A stretch of DNA of 64,000 bases, taken from positions 1-64,000 of the forward strand of contig VGZA01000034.1 of assembly GCA_016872775.1 (NCBI GenBank). The letters are read 5' to 3'. The number at the start of each line of letters is the position of its first letter. Within the stretch, counting starts at the first letter, position 1. This document shows, in pieces, positions 26,062 to 35,900 of the stretch. A program made the translations under genes and the position numbers. Source of the stretch: Planctomycetota bacterium. Lineage in GTDB: Bacteria > Planctomycetota > Planctomycetia > Pirellulales > Pirellulaceae. The notes beneath the pieces are model-generated. The model ran no database searches and was not told the DNA's origin. It saw nothing but the letters and a program-made list of their open reading frames with translations.

Positions 26062-26364
26062 CTAATTGGCTGCGGCATTTAATGCCAATGTGGGGACTTC
26101 CTTGAGCTGCGTGCGCGCAATTCGTTCTCCGGCCGAACCGTAGAACAAAATCGTATTGCGTTCGGTCTCCCAGATCGCCGTTAACTTCACCGAGCGTGGA
26201 CCATGGACGCAGAAGAAGATCCCACAGGGATTGCCCCCCCGCACAAGAATCCTCTCCGTCATCTCAAATGCTCCCAATTGAAGTTGACATTGATCACAAA
26301 TTCTCTCGTGGACGTAGTTTCGAAGTTGATCCAAGTTGTTAATTTCCGTGGAATTTGCCAACAT
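26062..26364 (-). CDS. Small conserved-looking hypothetical protein
   Basis: 100 residues, cytoplasmic, with no signal or membrane segment. It contains a CDQC pair (residues 23-26) and a compact core ending in VRGGNPCGIFFCVHGPRSVKLTAIWE and ILFYGSAGER. I recall similar small proteins as common in Pirellula-type genomes but know no function. The four cysteines might bind a metal. The Shine-Dalgarno sequence is weak. It lies upstream of csrA on the same strand, but csrA has its own promoter between them. The 204 bases upstream (26365-26568) hold nothing I recognise. Confidence 0.65.
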   Translation of the reverse strand: MLANSTEINNLDQLRNYVHERICDQCQLQLGAFEMTERILVRGGNPCGIFFCVHGPRSVKLTAIWETERNTILFYGSAGERIARTQLKEVPTLALNAAAN

Positions 26365-26568
26365 TGCAGGTGATGGCTCCCTATTAGCGGATTGAAGGAT
26401 TGCCGTAAGCGATACGGCAATCTGGAGAAACTGGGGTAGGTGTCAGCTAGAAACTGTATCGGCAGTTTGGCGAAGATAGTTTTGCTGGGGCAAGTATTAT
26501 GTCCCACGTTCCTCGCCATATCGCGAGGCGCAGCAGGCAATGAACCCGCATTTGCCGCACAAGAGTTT

Positions 26569-29500
26569 TTACTGTTCGTACAGTGAAAAACTACGGTTCT
26601 TGACTTCCAAAGACAGGAGGTTCATCGCCGTTACATAGATTCGACCGGCGTGACGCGCCCATCGATCCGGCAGAGGTTTCAGCGGGTCCCAACTGCCGGC
26701 GAATTCGCCTTCGAGCACCTGGGAGTCGCGCAGCAATGGAAAAAGATGTTCGCGCCATTGATCCCAAATCGCTCCCCCGCGATGCAGCATGACCTGAGTG
26801 GCATAGTACCAGTAGTAGGTATCGCGCTGGAGGTCGGAGTTTGTCCCGAGCTGGGGAGGGAACTGGGCCAGGTAATCGGCGCCGCGGACGAAATCGGGAT
26901 GGTTGGGCTTCCAGCCCGAGTATAAACGCATCAACAGGCCGACCGCGGTCATCGACTTGCTTGCGGCCAATCCCTGTCGCTGTTCTGGAGAATTCGTGGC
27001 CCAAGGATTGTAACGATAGAGATGGCGTTCACGGGCACTGGCCTGGGACTGGTCGAGCAGTCGAGCGATTCTTGCGTAACTTTCATCGGGAACGGCGAGA
27101 CCTGCCCGTTTGCCACTCTCGAGCGCCATGGTCATCCATCCGGAAACCGAAAGGTCGGTCCCCACTGTCGGCGCGTATCTCCAGCCTCCACGGTCTTTGT
27201 TTTGGGCCGCCGCGATAAAGTCGACGGCACGTTGGGCCGGCTCGCGCAGCGCCGGATCCTGTGTCATGCCATAGGCTTCGCAAAGCGCCAGGGCGGCGAT
27301 GCTGTGGCTGTAGAGCCAGACGTTTTTGTTGGATTCCTCGTCTTCGGGCACGAACAGATCGCCGTTCGACGCTTGGCGCCGCACGAGGTAATCCAATGCC
27401 ATGCGGACCTGATCCTGGTACTTGTCCTGGCGATGGTTGTAATTTGCGCCTTGGAATGCCAGCACAACCAATCCCGTCGCTGCGGTGTCGGACTGCAACA
27501 AGGATGTTTCCGAGCCGTTCGACAACGTCCAGCTTCCGTCGGACTTTTGCTGGCGGGCCAGGTAGGCCAGCCCTCTTTCGATGGCGGCATCGTATTCATC
27601 GCCGAGCTCCCCTGCCTTTCGGACCCGTACGCGACCTCGGTACGACTCCGCGCTGACGACCGCGGAACTGCTGAGCTTGGGAACCCCTCCTCCCGCGCGT
27701 TGAACAAAACGCGAATCGTTCATGCGCAACTCCGAGCCTGCCGTATCGACGACCTTCCGATCGAGTCCGGCGCGAGGCACAAAGATGTCACCGATGCCGC
27801 CGGGTCCTTCTGGAACGGTAACATCGGCAACGACGCCGCCACTTGCCGCACGCCCCAGCGCAGCACCCGTAGCATTCAACTCCGATCCTTCGACGGCAGT
27901 GCCCGATCCGGAGGACGCATCGGGAATTCCCACCGCTGCAACACCGTCCGCCGCCCTGCCAGCGCTGGCCGTCGCGGTACGGGCGCGTGGAATCGCATTT
28001 CCCGTCTGGCCATTCGCCGGAATTCTTGAGGCTTCCGTACCGGCACGATCCCCGGCTTCACGATTCGGCAGCGCAACCGTCTCCAACTGCCCGTCGCCGA
28101 TTGGACCGCCTGACGGATCGGTCGCCGATCCAGAACTCGCTGATGTTGCACCCGAAGCCAGTGAGTTTGGCGATCGACCCCGCTGGTCGGACAACTTCTG
28201 GGCGTCGAGCGACGGTGGAGATTTTGTTCCGGCCGGTTCCGAGGGTGATCCCGGCCCCATCCCATCGACCTGGGTTGAGACGCGTGTTCCGACGGCCGGT
28301 CCCGAGCGAGCGGAATTCGAATTGGCCCCCGCCCGCTGCACTCCCCCAGTCATGTTGGAAGAGGCGACAGCCGCCTCGCGCGCTTCGTCCAACGATGCGC
28401 GCTCCGAACCGTTCGCAGCGCTGACGCCAGAGACAACCGAATCAGGCTGCCCCTTCAGTTCGACCGCCGGGGGCGCATTTACCGAACCCGAAGGAGTGGA
28501 ATCGGAGACGTTTCTCCGCACGACAATATTGGCTTCCGCATCCAGCGAACCCTGATTTCCGGACTGGTTCAGCGCGGGCGAGCCATTGGCCGCCGAGCCA
28601 CTGCGATCCGAAGTTGCTCCGGCCCCAACCACCGTATTGGCGACTTGCGGTCCGGTCTGCGGGCCGCCACCGGTTGCGTTCCTTGCGATTCGCATTCCCG
28701 TTTCAACCGCCGGGTCACGCGACCGGTCGGCACCGCCGCGACGACCTTCACCGGCACCTCCGGCCGCGGTATCGGCACGACTCAGCACTAATTCGGCCGG
28801 CTGCGGCGATGTTCCCGCGCCGACGTTGACGTCAGCAAGTTGCCCGGAATTTGCGCCGGCAGATACGGTCCTGTCCCCGCCGGCCACCGTCCGCGGCGGT
28901 GTCGCTGCTGCGGCCAATGCCGTGGCGCTCGATCCGGTCTCGCTTCCGGCGGGAGCAGCCGGAAGATCCGCCGTCTGCGTTGCGGATAGCGACGGCTGAC
29001 CGCTGGCACGCGTCGGAAGATTGCTCTTGGTCGTCGCATTGCTTAGCGCACCCGGTTCCGGAGTTCCACCGCCGGAGACTCGCCCTTGCCCCTCTTCGGC
29101 AACGATTCGATTCGTCCCCGAATCGACCTCGACCGAACCGGCAGACGCCGATACGGCGCCTTGCGGCGCATTCGAGTTCGCGGCGATACGGGATGCACTG
29201 GAACTGGCGGTCAGCGGCATCGGTTGTTGGGCGCCGGTCACTTGAGGCGTGGAGACATCCTCGGCCTGAAATGGTGACGATGGCCGATCGGCGCCGGCGC
29301 GCGATCGCTGGACGGCCGCTGCCGTGCTGGGTGCGAGCGCCGGGCCTGGCAACGTCGACTGGCTGCTCTCTTGCCGTCGGGCCGCCGCGGAAGCGACACG
29401 CGCGGGGCTCTGTGCGCCCGGTGCCAGTTGGTCCATATTTTCACTGCGGCCGGTGCCGGAAGAGCCGGTATTCGAGCGCGACATCGATACGCGACCGGCC

Positions 29501-31389
29501 TGCATCGCGCCGCTCGCCGATTCCGATGGCGTTGCCGCCGGCACATTACTCTCGGGCACGCGTGTAGTCACCGCCGTCTCGGCGATCCGAGTCGAGCGAG
29601 CAGCTCGGGCGATTTCCCCCGTGGGGTTTTCGAGCCTCGATGCGGTTTCCACAGCGACGCGCGGCCCGGTCGCTGGAACGAGCGTCGCAGCGGGACTGGT
29701 TGACGATTCTGGCGACGGTTCAAGTTTCACGGCGGAAGCACTGGCATTGGGCTGTCGCGCCATTGCGGTGGCGGCGGGAATCGGTATCGCTTCGCCCGTC
29801 GGCTGCGGTCCTCGATTGGAGGTTGTGTCGGCAACTTTGGTCACCAGATTGGCGGTTGTGGAAAGGTTCGTTCGCCCGGCCATTCCGGCGCTCGGCGTTA
29901 CCATCGGCACTTCCTGCTTCGACTCCTGGCGGGATGCGGAAGCGAGATTGGCGGTCGCGACCATCGGAGCCGCTACGGGAGTGATGGGCCCCGCGGCGCG
30001 ACTGGTTTCGCTTTGGGCCGTCGTTTGTCTCCGTGTCGCCATTTCCGTGGCCGACAGGGCGATCGCATCCGCCGACGGAGACGGGCGACCCTTGGCCGAA
30101 TCCGTCGGCGGTGACGGAACCTGTGCCGCGGCAACTCGCTCACCGGTTGCGGCCGTTATCGCAGTCGCCGGCTGACGGGCAGGAGTGGCGGCCGTCAGGG
30201 AATCTTTCGGGGAGAGAAGATCCTCGCTTGGCTTAGCGCTGTTCGCTGGGCTGCGCTGCACAGTCGATTCGACCTTCATTGTCGCGGCCGGCGCCTCGGT
30301 TGAAGTCGCGCGCGCGGCAGGCGAATTCGTTGCCAGTTTCTCCGCGGCGGTCGCCTGGGGGCGTAACGGATCTGCCCGCGTTTCTGCACTCGCTGCCGAC
30401 AGGCTCGCCGAATCGGCTGTGGCAGTACGCATTGGGGGGAGAGCGGCATCGGCGCGGGCTATTTTCTGAACGCTCGTCGGCGACGTCGCCGGCTGTGGCG
30501 ACGACTCTGTCTGGCGAACCGCCGTCGGTGCGGGAGTCGGTACCGTCACCGTGGCTGCATTCGTCGCCACCGCCGATGCGGCGGCGGCAGCCGGCTCCGT
30601 CAGAGATGTCGTGGGCGACCTCGACGCCAACTCCGTGCGGGCCGCAATCGACTCCGACGTCGAACTGGGGGCGCGTGCCGCCGCCTCCTCCGCAGGCAAA
30701 TCCACCGGGGGCCCGGACCTTGTTCGTGCCTGCGTCGTTTGGCGACTCAAGAGTGACGGAGCAATTCCAGCCGACGGCTGCGCCGAACTCCTTTCCGCGC
30801 GCTCGGAAATGTCCGCGGTCAGCGGCCTGTTCGATTCGGTGACCTCAACCTGCTGTTCCACAGGTCGAGGAGGCGTCTCGGTTTCCTGACGGGTCGGTGT
30901 CTCGATCCGTTCGACATTAGGCGTCGATACTTCCAGAGGCTTTTCGTAGTCCTGGCGAGGACGCTGCGATGGGGCAATGAAATGGTGCGAATGGTAGTCC
31001 GGAAGAGTCACTTGAACACGTTTGGCGTCTCGCTGCTTCGGCTGCCGCGTGGTCATTCCGAGCAATTTCCAGTCAAACACTCCGACAAACAGACTGAGAT
31101 GAAAAAGCAGACTCAGAATCGTCGCCAATTGGACGGTGCGACGGATGGTGCGCCGATCGAGCCGTGGGAGGATTAGTACCAATGCGAGGAAAAATGCGAT
31201 GGTCCCGATCAGCCACACCCAGCCGTTGAAATACCAGATCGGTTCATCGAATTCCAGATAGGCGACAATCGTCCCGACCACAAAAGCCGCCAGCACCGCC
31301 AGCGCGACGTTCACCAGCCACAGCTGCTCGTCCAACGGTGTGGCGTGCACCGGCTGCAGTTTGCGTACGCTATTTCGCGATCGGTTCAT
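26569..31389 (-). CDS. Giant membrane protein: 3 TM helices, about 1000-residue Ser/Ala/Thr-rich linker, squalene cyclase-like C-terminal domain
   Basis: 1606 residues from the ATG at 31389 (AGGA upstream; an in-frame upstream extension is not needed). Residues about 20-115 hold three hydrophobic helices. A low-complexity linker rich in Ala, Ser, Thr, Pro and Gly follows with no recognisable domain. From about residue 1260 an alpha/alpha toroid of prenyltransferase/squalene oxidase-type repeats appears (YDAAIERGLAYLARQQKSDGSW, ALDYLVRRQASNGDL, AVDFIAAAQNKDRGGWRYAP). The toroid probably binds ligand or protein rather than cyclising a terpene, since no DXDD-type acid motif was noticed. It is the last gene of the TPR-ExbB-ExbD operon, so it may receive proton-motive energy from ExbBD, with the linker spanning the periplasm. 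Confidence 0.88.
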   Translation of the reverse strand: MNRSRNSVRKLQPVHATPLDEQLWLVNVALAVLAAFVVGTIVAYLEFDEPIWYFNGWVWLIGTIAFFLALVLILPRLDRRTIRRTVQLATILSLLFHLSLFVGVFDWKLLGMTTRQPKQRDAKRVQVTLPDYHSHHFIAPSQRPRQDYEKPLEVSTPNVERIETPTRQETETPPRPVEQQVEVTESNRPLTADISERAERSSAQPSAGIAPSLLSRQTTQARTRSGPPVDLPAEEAAARAPSSTSESIAARTELASRSPTTSLTEPAAAAASAVATNAATVTVPTPAPTAVRQTESSPQPATSPTSVQKIARADAALPPMRTATADSASLSAASAETRADPLRPQATAAEKLATNSPAARATSTEAPAATMKVESTVQRSPANSAKPSEDLLSPKDSLTAATPARQPATAITAATGERVAAAQVPSPPTDSAKGRPSPSADAIALSATEMATRRQTTAQSETSRAAGPITPVAAPMVATANLASASRQESKQEVPMVTPSAGMAGRTNLSTTANLVTKVADTTSNRGPQPTGEAIPIPAATAMARQPNASASAVKLEPSPESSTSPAATLVPATGPRVAVETASRLENPTGEIARAARSTRIAETAVTTRVPESNVPAATPSESASGAMQAGRVSMSRSNTGSSGTGRSENMDQLAPGAQSPARVASAAARRQESSQSTLPGPALAPSTAAAVQRSRAGADRPSSPFQAEDVSTPQVTGAQQPMPLTASSSASRIAANSNAPQGAVSASAGSVEVDSGTNRIVAEEGQGRVSGGGTPEPGALSNATTKSNLPTRASGQPSLSATQTADLPAAPAGSETGSSATALAAAATPPRTVAGGDRTVSAGANSGQLADVNVGAGTSPQPAELVLSRADTAAGGAGEGRRGGADRSRDPAVETGMRIARNATGGGPQTGPQVANTVVGAGATSDRSGSAANGSPALNQSGNQGSLDAEANIVVRRNVSDSTPSGSVNAPPAVELKGQPDSVVSGVSAANGSERASLDEAREAAVASSNMTGGVQRAGANSNSARSGPAVGTRVSTQVDGMGPGSPSEPAGTKSPPSLDAQKLSDQRGRSPNSLASGATSASSGSATDPSGGPIGDGQLETVALPNREAGDRAGTEASRIPANGQTGNAIPRARTATASAGRAADGVAAVGIPDASSGSGTAVEGSELNATGAALGRAASGGVVADVTVPEGPGGIGDIFVPRAGLDRKVVDTAGSELRMNDSRFVQRAGGGVPKLSSSAVVSAESYRGRVRVRKAGELGDEYDAAIERGLAYLARQQKSDGSWTLSNGSETSLLQSDTAATGLVVLAFQGANYNHRQDKYQDQVRMALDYLVRRQASNGDLFVPEDEESNKNVWLYSHSIAALALCEAYGMTQDPALREPAQRAVDFIAAAQNKDRGGWRYAPTVGTDLSVSGWMTMALESGKRAGLAVPDESYARIARLLDQSQASARERHLYRYNPWATNSPEQRQGLAASKSMTAVGLLMRLYSGWKPNHPDFVRGADYLAQFPPQLGTNSDLQRDTYYWYYATQVMLHRGGAIWDQWREHLFPLLRDSQVLEGEFAGSWDPLKPLPDRWARHAGRIYVTAMNLLSLEVKNRSFSLYEQ

Positions 31390-31478
31390 CCCATCTTCCT
31401 CGACTTCACTCCGAAACTCCGAGTGACGGCCCTTCGAAGCGCGGTCACGATACCGCCGAAAACGCACCCAAGGTCTCC

Positions 31479-31898
31479 TCAAGGCGATTCGTCGGCAGTC
31501 GCCACGGAATAACCATGCACCCCCGTGCGGTTGCACAGGTTCATGACGACGACCACGCGTTCCAACGCTACTTTCTTGTCGGCTCGAATGATCACACTTT
31601 GCGTGGACGGATTGTTGACGACGGACTGGCGAAGGAGCGATTCCAATTCCTGTTCATTGACGCGCCGACCATCGACAAAAAAATCACCGGCCGCATCGAT
31701 GTTCACGAACAGTTCGGTCGGCGCCGCAACCAGCGGCTTGGCTTCGCTCGCCGAGGGCAGCACCACGGCCAGATGCCGTTCCTCTTCCGCAAACCTCGAT
31801 GCTACCAGGAAGAATATCAAGAGCAGGAACACCATGTCGATGACCGGGGTCATATTGATCGTGCTCAGCGCGTCGCCCTTTTTGATTCGGACTGCCAT
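31479..31898 (-). CDS. exbD: ExbD/TolR family biopolymer transport protein
   Basis: 139 residues. Single N-terminal transmembrane helix with the key aspartate (INMTPVIDMVFLLLIFFLVAS, Asp21), then a periplasmic domain (ELFVNIDAAGDFFVDGRRVNEQELESLLRQS). ExbD works with ExbB as a proton-driven motor that passes energy to a TonB- or TolA-like partner. It starts 10 bases after the ExbB-like gene and lies 89 bases upstream of the giant gene. GAGG lies 8 bases before the ATG. No TonB gene is adjacent. The giant downstream protein could take that place, which is an inference. Confidence 0.92.
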   Translation of the reverse strand: MAVRIKKGDALSTINMTPVIDMVFLLLIFFLVASRFAEEERHLAVVLPSASEAKPLVAAPTELFVNIDAAGDFFVDGRRVNEQELESLLRQSVVNNPSTQSVIIRADKKVALERVVVVMNLCNRTGVHGYSVATADESP

Positions 31899-31908
31899 GG
31901 TAGCGCCC

Positions 31909-32931
31909 TCAAACGGTCGACCTGCCGCTGTTCAGAGTCTCCGAGGCAACCGGCGGTGCCGCAACGCGCGCCGATGCCGCCGGAGGCGGCGCGCCCGGAT
32001 CGACCGCCGGTGGGGCCGCGGACGGCGGGGCAGCGGCGGGCGGGGCAGCGGCGGGTGGGCCAGCGGCGGTTTCGGACTCGTTCACTCCCTCATCGTGGTG
32101 ACGGAACCGCGCGCGTCCTTCGTACCTTTCGATCTGCGGCAAAAGGCTGGAAAGCAGATTGTCAATGTCCAGGAACATGGTCTGGATCCGACCTTCAAAG
32201 TAATGTGCCGCGAACGCCGCCGGGATGGCGACACACAAACCGCCGAACGTCGTCACCAGGGCCGTGTAAATCCCGTTCGCTAGTTCGACCGCCTTGTTGG
32301 AGCCAACGGGAATCATGGTCGTACGATGGAACGCAACGATCATTCCCTGCACCGTCCCCAGCAAACCGATCAGGGGCGCGAGCGTGGAACAGAGGGTGAG
32401 CCACCTCACGTTGCCGTACAGGCGGGTCGCTTCGCGCTCGCTTACCGATTGGACCGTGGATTCGACCTCGGCATGCGGTCGACCTACCTTCAACAACATG
32501 GCGCGAATCACGGAGGCCGCTGCGGAAGGATAAGCCTGGCAGATCTTGTAGGCCTGCTTCGGATCGAAGCCTTCCCGAGAGTCTCCCAGTTGCCCCAGAG
32601 CGGATATCAGGGAACCGGGGAGAACGCGATCTTTGCGCAGCGCAATCGTCCGTTCGAAGATCACACCGACTGCCAACAGCGACAGGGCGTAAATCGGATA
32701 CATGAAGATGCCGCCTTCGTTCGCGAGGCGGAAGATCTCGATTCCTTCGTTCTGTTCCGAGTTTGTGCTGGGAGCGACGGGGGGCGTGGAGGTGCGGTCT
32801 GGCGTCGGCGACGCGGCGGCCCCGTCCTGCGCTCGTAGGTCATTGTCGCGTCGCGAGAGACGATCGGCTTCGAACAGAGCTGCCAGGAGCGCCGCGAGCA
32901 TTAACCATTGCCAGGTTCGACTTTTCAGCAT
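31909..32931 (-). CDS. exbB: ExbB/TolQ/MotA family proton channel
   Basis: 340 residues. An N-terminal signal/TM segment and a Pro/Ser-rich spacer precede the MotA/TolQ/ExbB core (IFMYPIYALSLLAVGVIFERTIAL; WLTLCSTLAPLIGLLGTVQGMIVAF; GIYTALVTTFGGLCVAIPAAFAAHYF). The C-terminal 45 residues are an Ala/Pro-rich tail. It forms the proton channel with ExbD. I chose the ATG at 32931 rather than an upstream TTG because GGGAG lies 8 bases before it. The palindromic repeat at 32956 separates it from the TPR gene. Confidence 0.92.
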   Translation of the reverse strand: MLKSRTWQWLMLAALLAALFEADRLSRRDNDLRAQDGAAASPTPDRTSTPPVAPSTNSEQNEGIEIFRLANEGGIFMYPIYALSLLAVGVIFERTIALRKDRVLPGSLISALGQLGDSREGFDPKQAYKICQAYPSAAASVIRAMLLKVGRPHAEVESTVQSVSEREATRLYGNVRWLTLCSTLAPLIGLLGTVQGMIVAFHRTTMIPVGSNKAVELANGIYTALVTTFGGLCVAIPAAFAAHYFEGRIQTMFLDIDNLLSSLLPQIERYEGRARFRHHDEGVNESETAAGPPAAAPPAAAPPSAAPPAVDPGAPPPAASARVAAPPVASETLNSGRSTV

Positions 32932-32955
32932 CGATGACTCCCGTACCTTCAATCT

Positions 32956-32977
32956 CTCGAAACAAGTTTCGAGCTAC
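32956..32977. repeat. Palindromic repeat copy 2 (CTCGAAAC-AA-GTTTCGAG)
   Basis: Perfect 8-bp arms around AA, followed by CTAC. It is the same family as 60511 (perfect 13-bp arms) and 13610. It lies between the TPR and ExbB-like genes and could act as an mRNA-processing hairpin. Confidence 0.7.
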
Positions 32978-32989
32978 TTCGCCGCCACC

Positions 32990-35900
32990 CTATAGTTTAG
33001 CCAGCGCCTCGAGCCGTTTCCTAGCTTCCGTTGCGAACGACGACTGCGGGTGCTTTTCGACCACGTAAGTATAGTGGCGCTTGGCCTCGGCCGTGCATTG
33101 CGCTTTGCGACCGGGGTCGGCGGCGGCGGCGATCTGTACTTCCCAGCAGCGGGCCGCCTCGAAGCCTGCCTGGGATTGCCAAACCTTGATGTCGGCCGTC
33201 GCCTGCTCCCCGCCATAAGTGTACATGACACGTTGAAACTGCTTGATCGCCTCGTCGAATTGTTTCTTCTCGAACATGATTTCGCCGATCATGAAGCGAG
33301 CTCGAGCTCCCACAACTTCGCGGGATTTGGCGGCCGCGAATTCGTAATTCTTCAGGGCCTCGTCGAGTTGTTTGAGGTTTTGTCGGGCCCGGCCAAGTTC
33401 GTAATGGGCTTCGGCCAGGTAGGGGGAATCGGCGAATTTCTGCAGCAGAGCGGCCAGAAGTTCCTGGCTCTCGTTCCACATCTTCAGCTGGCCGGCGGCC
33501 TGTCCGCCATGCAGCAAGACAAGCACCTCCAGTTTCGCCGGCAGGTCGGGCGCCTTGCGCGCGGCGACGAACGACGCATAGGCCTCCTGGAATTTCTGCA
33601 GCCGGAACAGGCATTCGGCCGACATGAAGCGACCGTCGGTTGCCAGCGTGCCGGCGGGCGCCGCCTCCAATTGCTGCTTGAAGTGATCCAGAGCCGGTTC
33701 GTATTGCTTCTGCTGGTAATGGGCCCATCCGGATTTGTAGGCCGCCTTTTCGGTCAGTTCGGCGGACTGGCTGGCGGGCAGCGCTTTGGCGTACTCCTTG
33801 ATGGCTTGATCGTACTCGCGCTGCTGGTAATGAAATTCGCCAATGTGGAAATGGCTTTCCGCGGCGAGCGGGCTTTTGGGAGTGGCGGCGACTAATGCTG
33901 CGAATTCCTGGCTGGCCTGCTCTTCCATTCCTTCCGACTTCAATGCCCAAGCCAGTTCGTAACGGACCTTGTCCAGAGCGTCGTACTTCGGGTGGTCCTT
34001 GATGATCTGCCGAAAGCTGGCGATCGCCGCGGGCAGTTGTTTTGCGCTGACTTCAGCCAGTCCACGTTCGAAGCTGGCGTGGGATAGTTTTTCAGGATCG
34101 GGCGAGGTTTTCAGGAAACCGTTCAGGTCTTCGATCGCCCCCGCAAAATCTCCGGCCAACCTGCGGCCCATGCCCCGCGCGTAGAGCGCTTCCGCCAGCA
34201 ATGCGTGCTGGGGGAACTTCGTGATCAGAGCCGTCAGATGTTCCACCGCTTTCGGATACCGTTGCAGTTTGAATTGACTCCATCCCTGGCCATAGATCGC
34301 ATAAGGCGCGAAGCTCGACTCAGGCCATTGAGTAGCGACTTGTTCATAGGCCGATCGCGCCTGTTCGAAATCGCCGGCAGCGTACGCGAATTCCCCTCGA
34401 CGGTAAAATGCCTGATCCCGCACCGCGCTGCCGGGGAATCCATCGATCAGTTTCTGGATCGTCTTTAATGCCTCGGGGATTTTCTCGAGCTTTCGCTGGG
34501 CGCGGGCAAGGCCCAGCAGTGCTTCATCCGCCTGGCGCCACTGGGCCTGCGCGTTCAGCGAGGCTTCGTAACTGGCAGCCGCTTCCACGTACTTTTCCAA
34601 GCCCCAGTGCCCCGAGGCGACGAGAAAGTTGGCCTCGGCGAGCATCTCGGGAGCTTTGAGAATCGCCAGTTGTGGCGCCAGTTCGGCGACGACCTCCGCA
34701 TATTTTTTCTGCAGCAGAAGCGCCAATCCCAATCGCATCCGCCATTTCGCGACGTCGGGCTGGTCTGGGAACGATCCAACCAGCTCGCGGTAAGATTTTT
34801 CCGCCTCCGCGTGCTGGTTCAACAACAGCTGTCCTTCGGACGCCACAGACTTCACATGCGGCATCAGGCGATCCTGGGGATATTTGCCGATGAAATTCCG
34901 GGCATGTTGAACCGCCGGTTCATATTGTTTGAGTTCAAGGCAACCAAATGCGGCGCTGTACAGGGCTTGCGGCGCCAGGTCATGTTGAGGCGAATCGCCG
35001 GCAAACTTCAAAAACGCGCTGACCGCTTCCGCTTTCTTGTCCGGCAACTCGTAGAGTGCGTCGGCGCGGTCAAAGCTCAACTGCGGCAGCCATTGCGCGT
35101 CGGGCCGTTGACCGAGGACCTTATCGACCAGCGCCAGCGCATCCTGGGCACGCTTGCCGCGCAAGTGAATTCGCGCGAGCCAATGTGCTGCTTCGGAGGT
35201 GTCAGGCTTTTCGCCATCGATGATTCGCTGAAACCAGACCGCAGCTTCCGGCAGCTTTTCCAGCCGAAACAGGCAACGCCCCGCGGCCAGCATCGCCGTC
35301 GAAAGCCGGCTGCTGTTCGGGTAGGTGGCTGTCACACGCTCGTAAACGGTCGCCGCTTCCGCCAGCTTGTCCAGTTTGACCAGCCCATCGGCCTGGCGCA
35401 TCAATGCATGATCCGCCAATGCGAAATCGGGAATCCCCGCCACTTCCGCGAAAATCGTCACCGCCTCGGCTACGCGCCCCTGTTGCAGCATCGTTTCGGC
35501 TTTACGCATTCGCACTTCCGTGGCGATCGGCTTGCCGCCGCAATCGGCGAGAAAGAGATCGTACGCCTTTTCTGCCTGGGCATACTGCCCCGACTCTTCC
35601 TGGGCAACTCCGAGGGCGTACGCGGCGTCACAACGATGCGAAGAACGGTCAAATTTGGCGAGTACCGCCTCGTAGGCGGCAATCGCTTCGCGGACCTTGC
35701 CCTGGTTATACAGACATTCGCCCTGGAAATAGGTCGCTTCATCGGCGTATTTACCTTTGGGGAACTTCTGCAACAGGGTTTCAAAGGTGGCCTGCGGCGT
35801 CTGGTAGGTCTCGGGCTTTCCCGAGATCGCCTGGGAATATTGGCTCCAGGCCAGGTTCAAGTACGCATCTTCCGCCAATTCAAAATCGGGTTTGGCCTTC

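Noticed and set aside
28000-30900. Several plus-strand frames inside the giant protein gene
   Set aside because: Low-complexity GC-rich sequence leaves all frames open. Only the minus-strand frame joins real domains at both ends.
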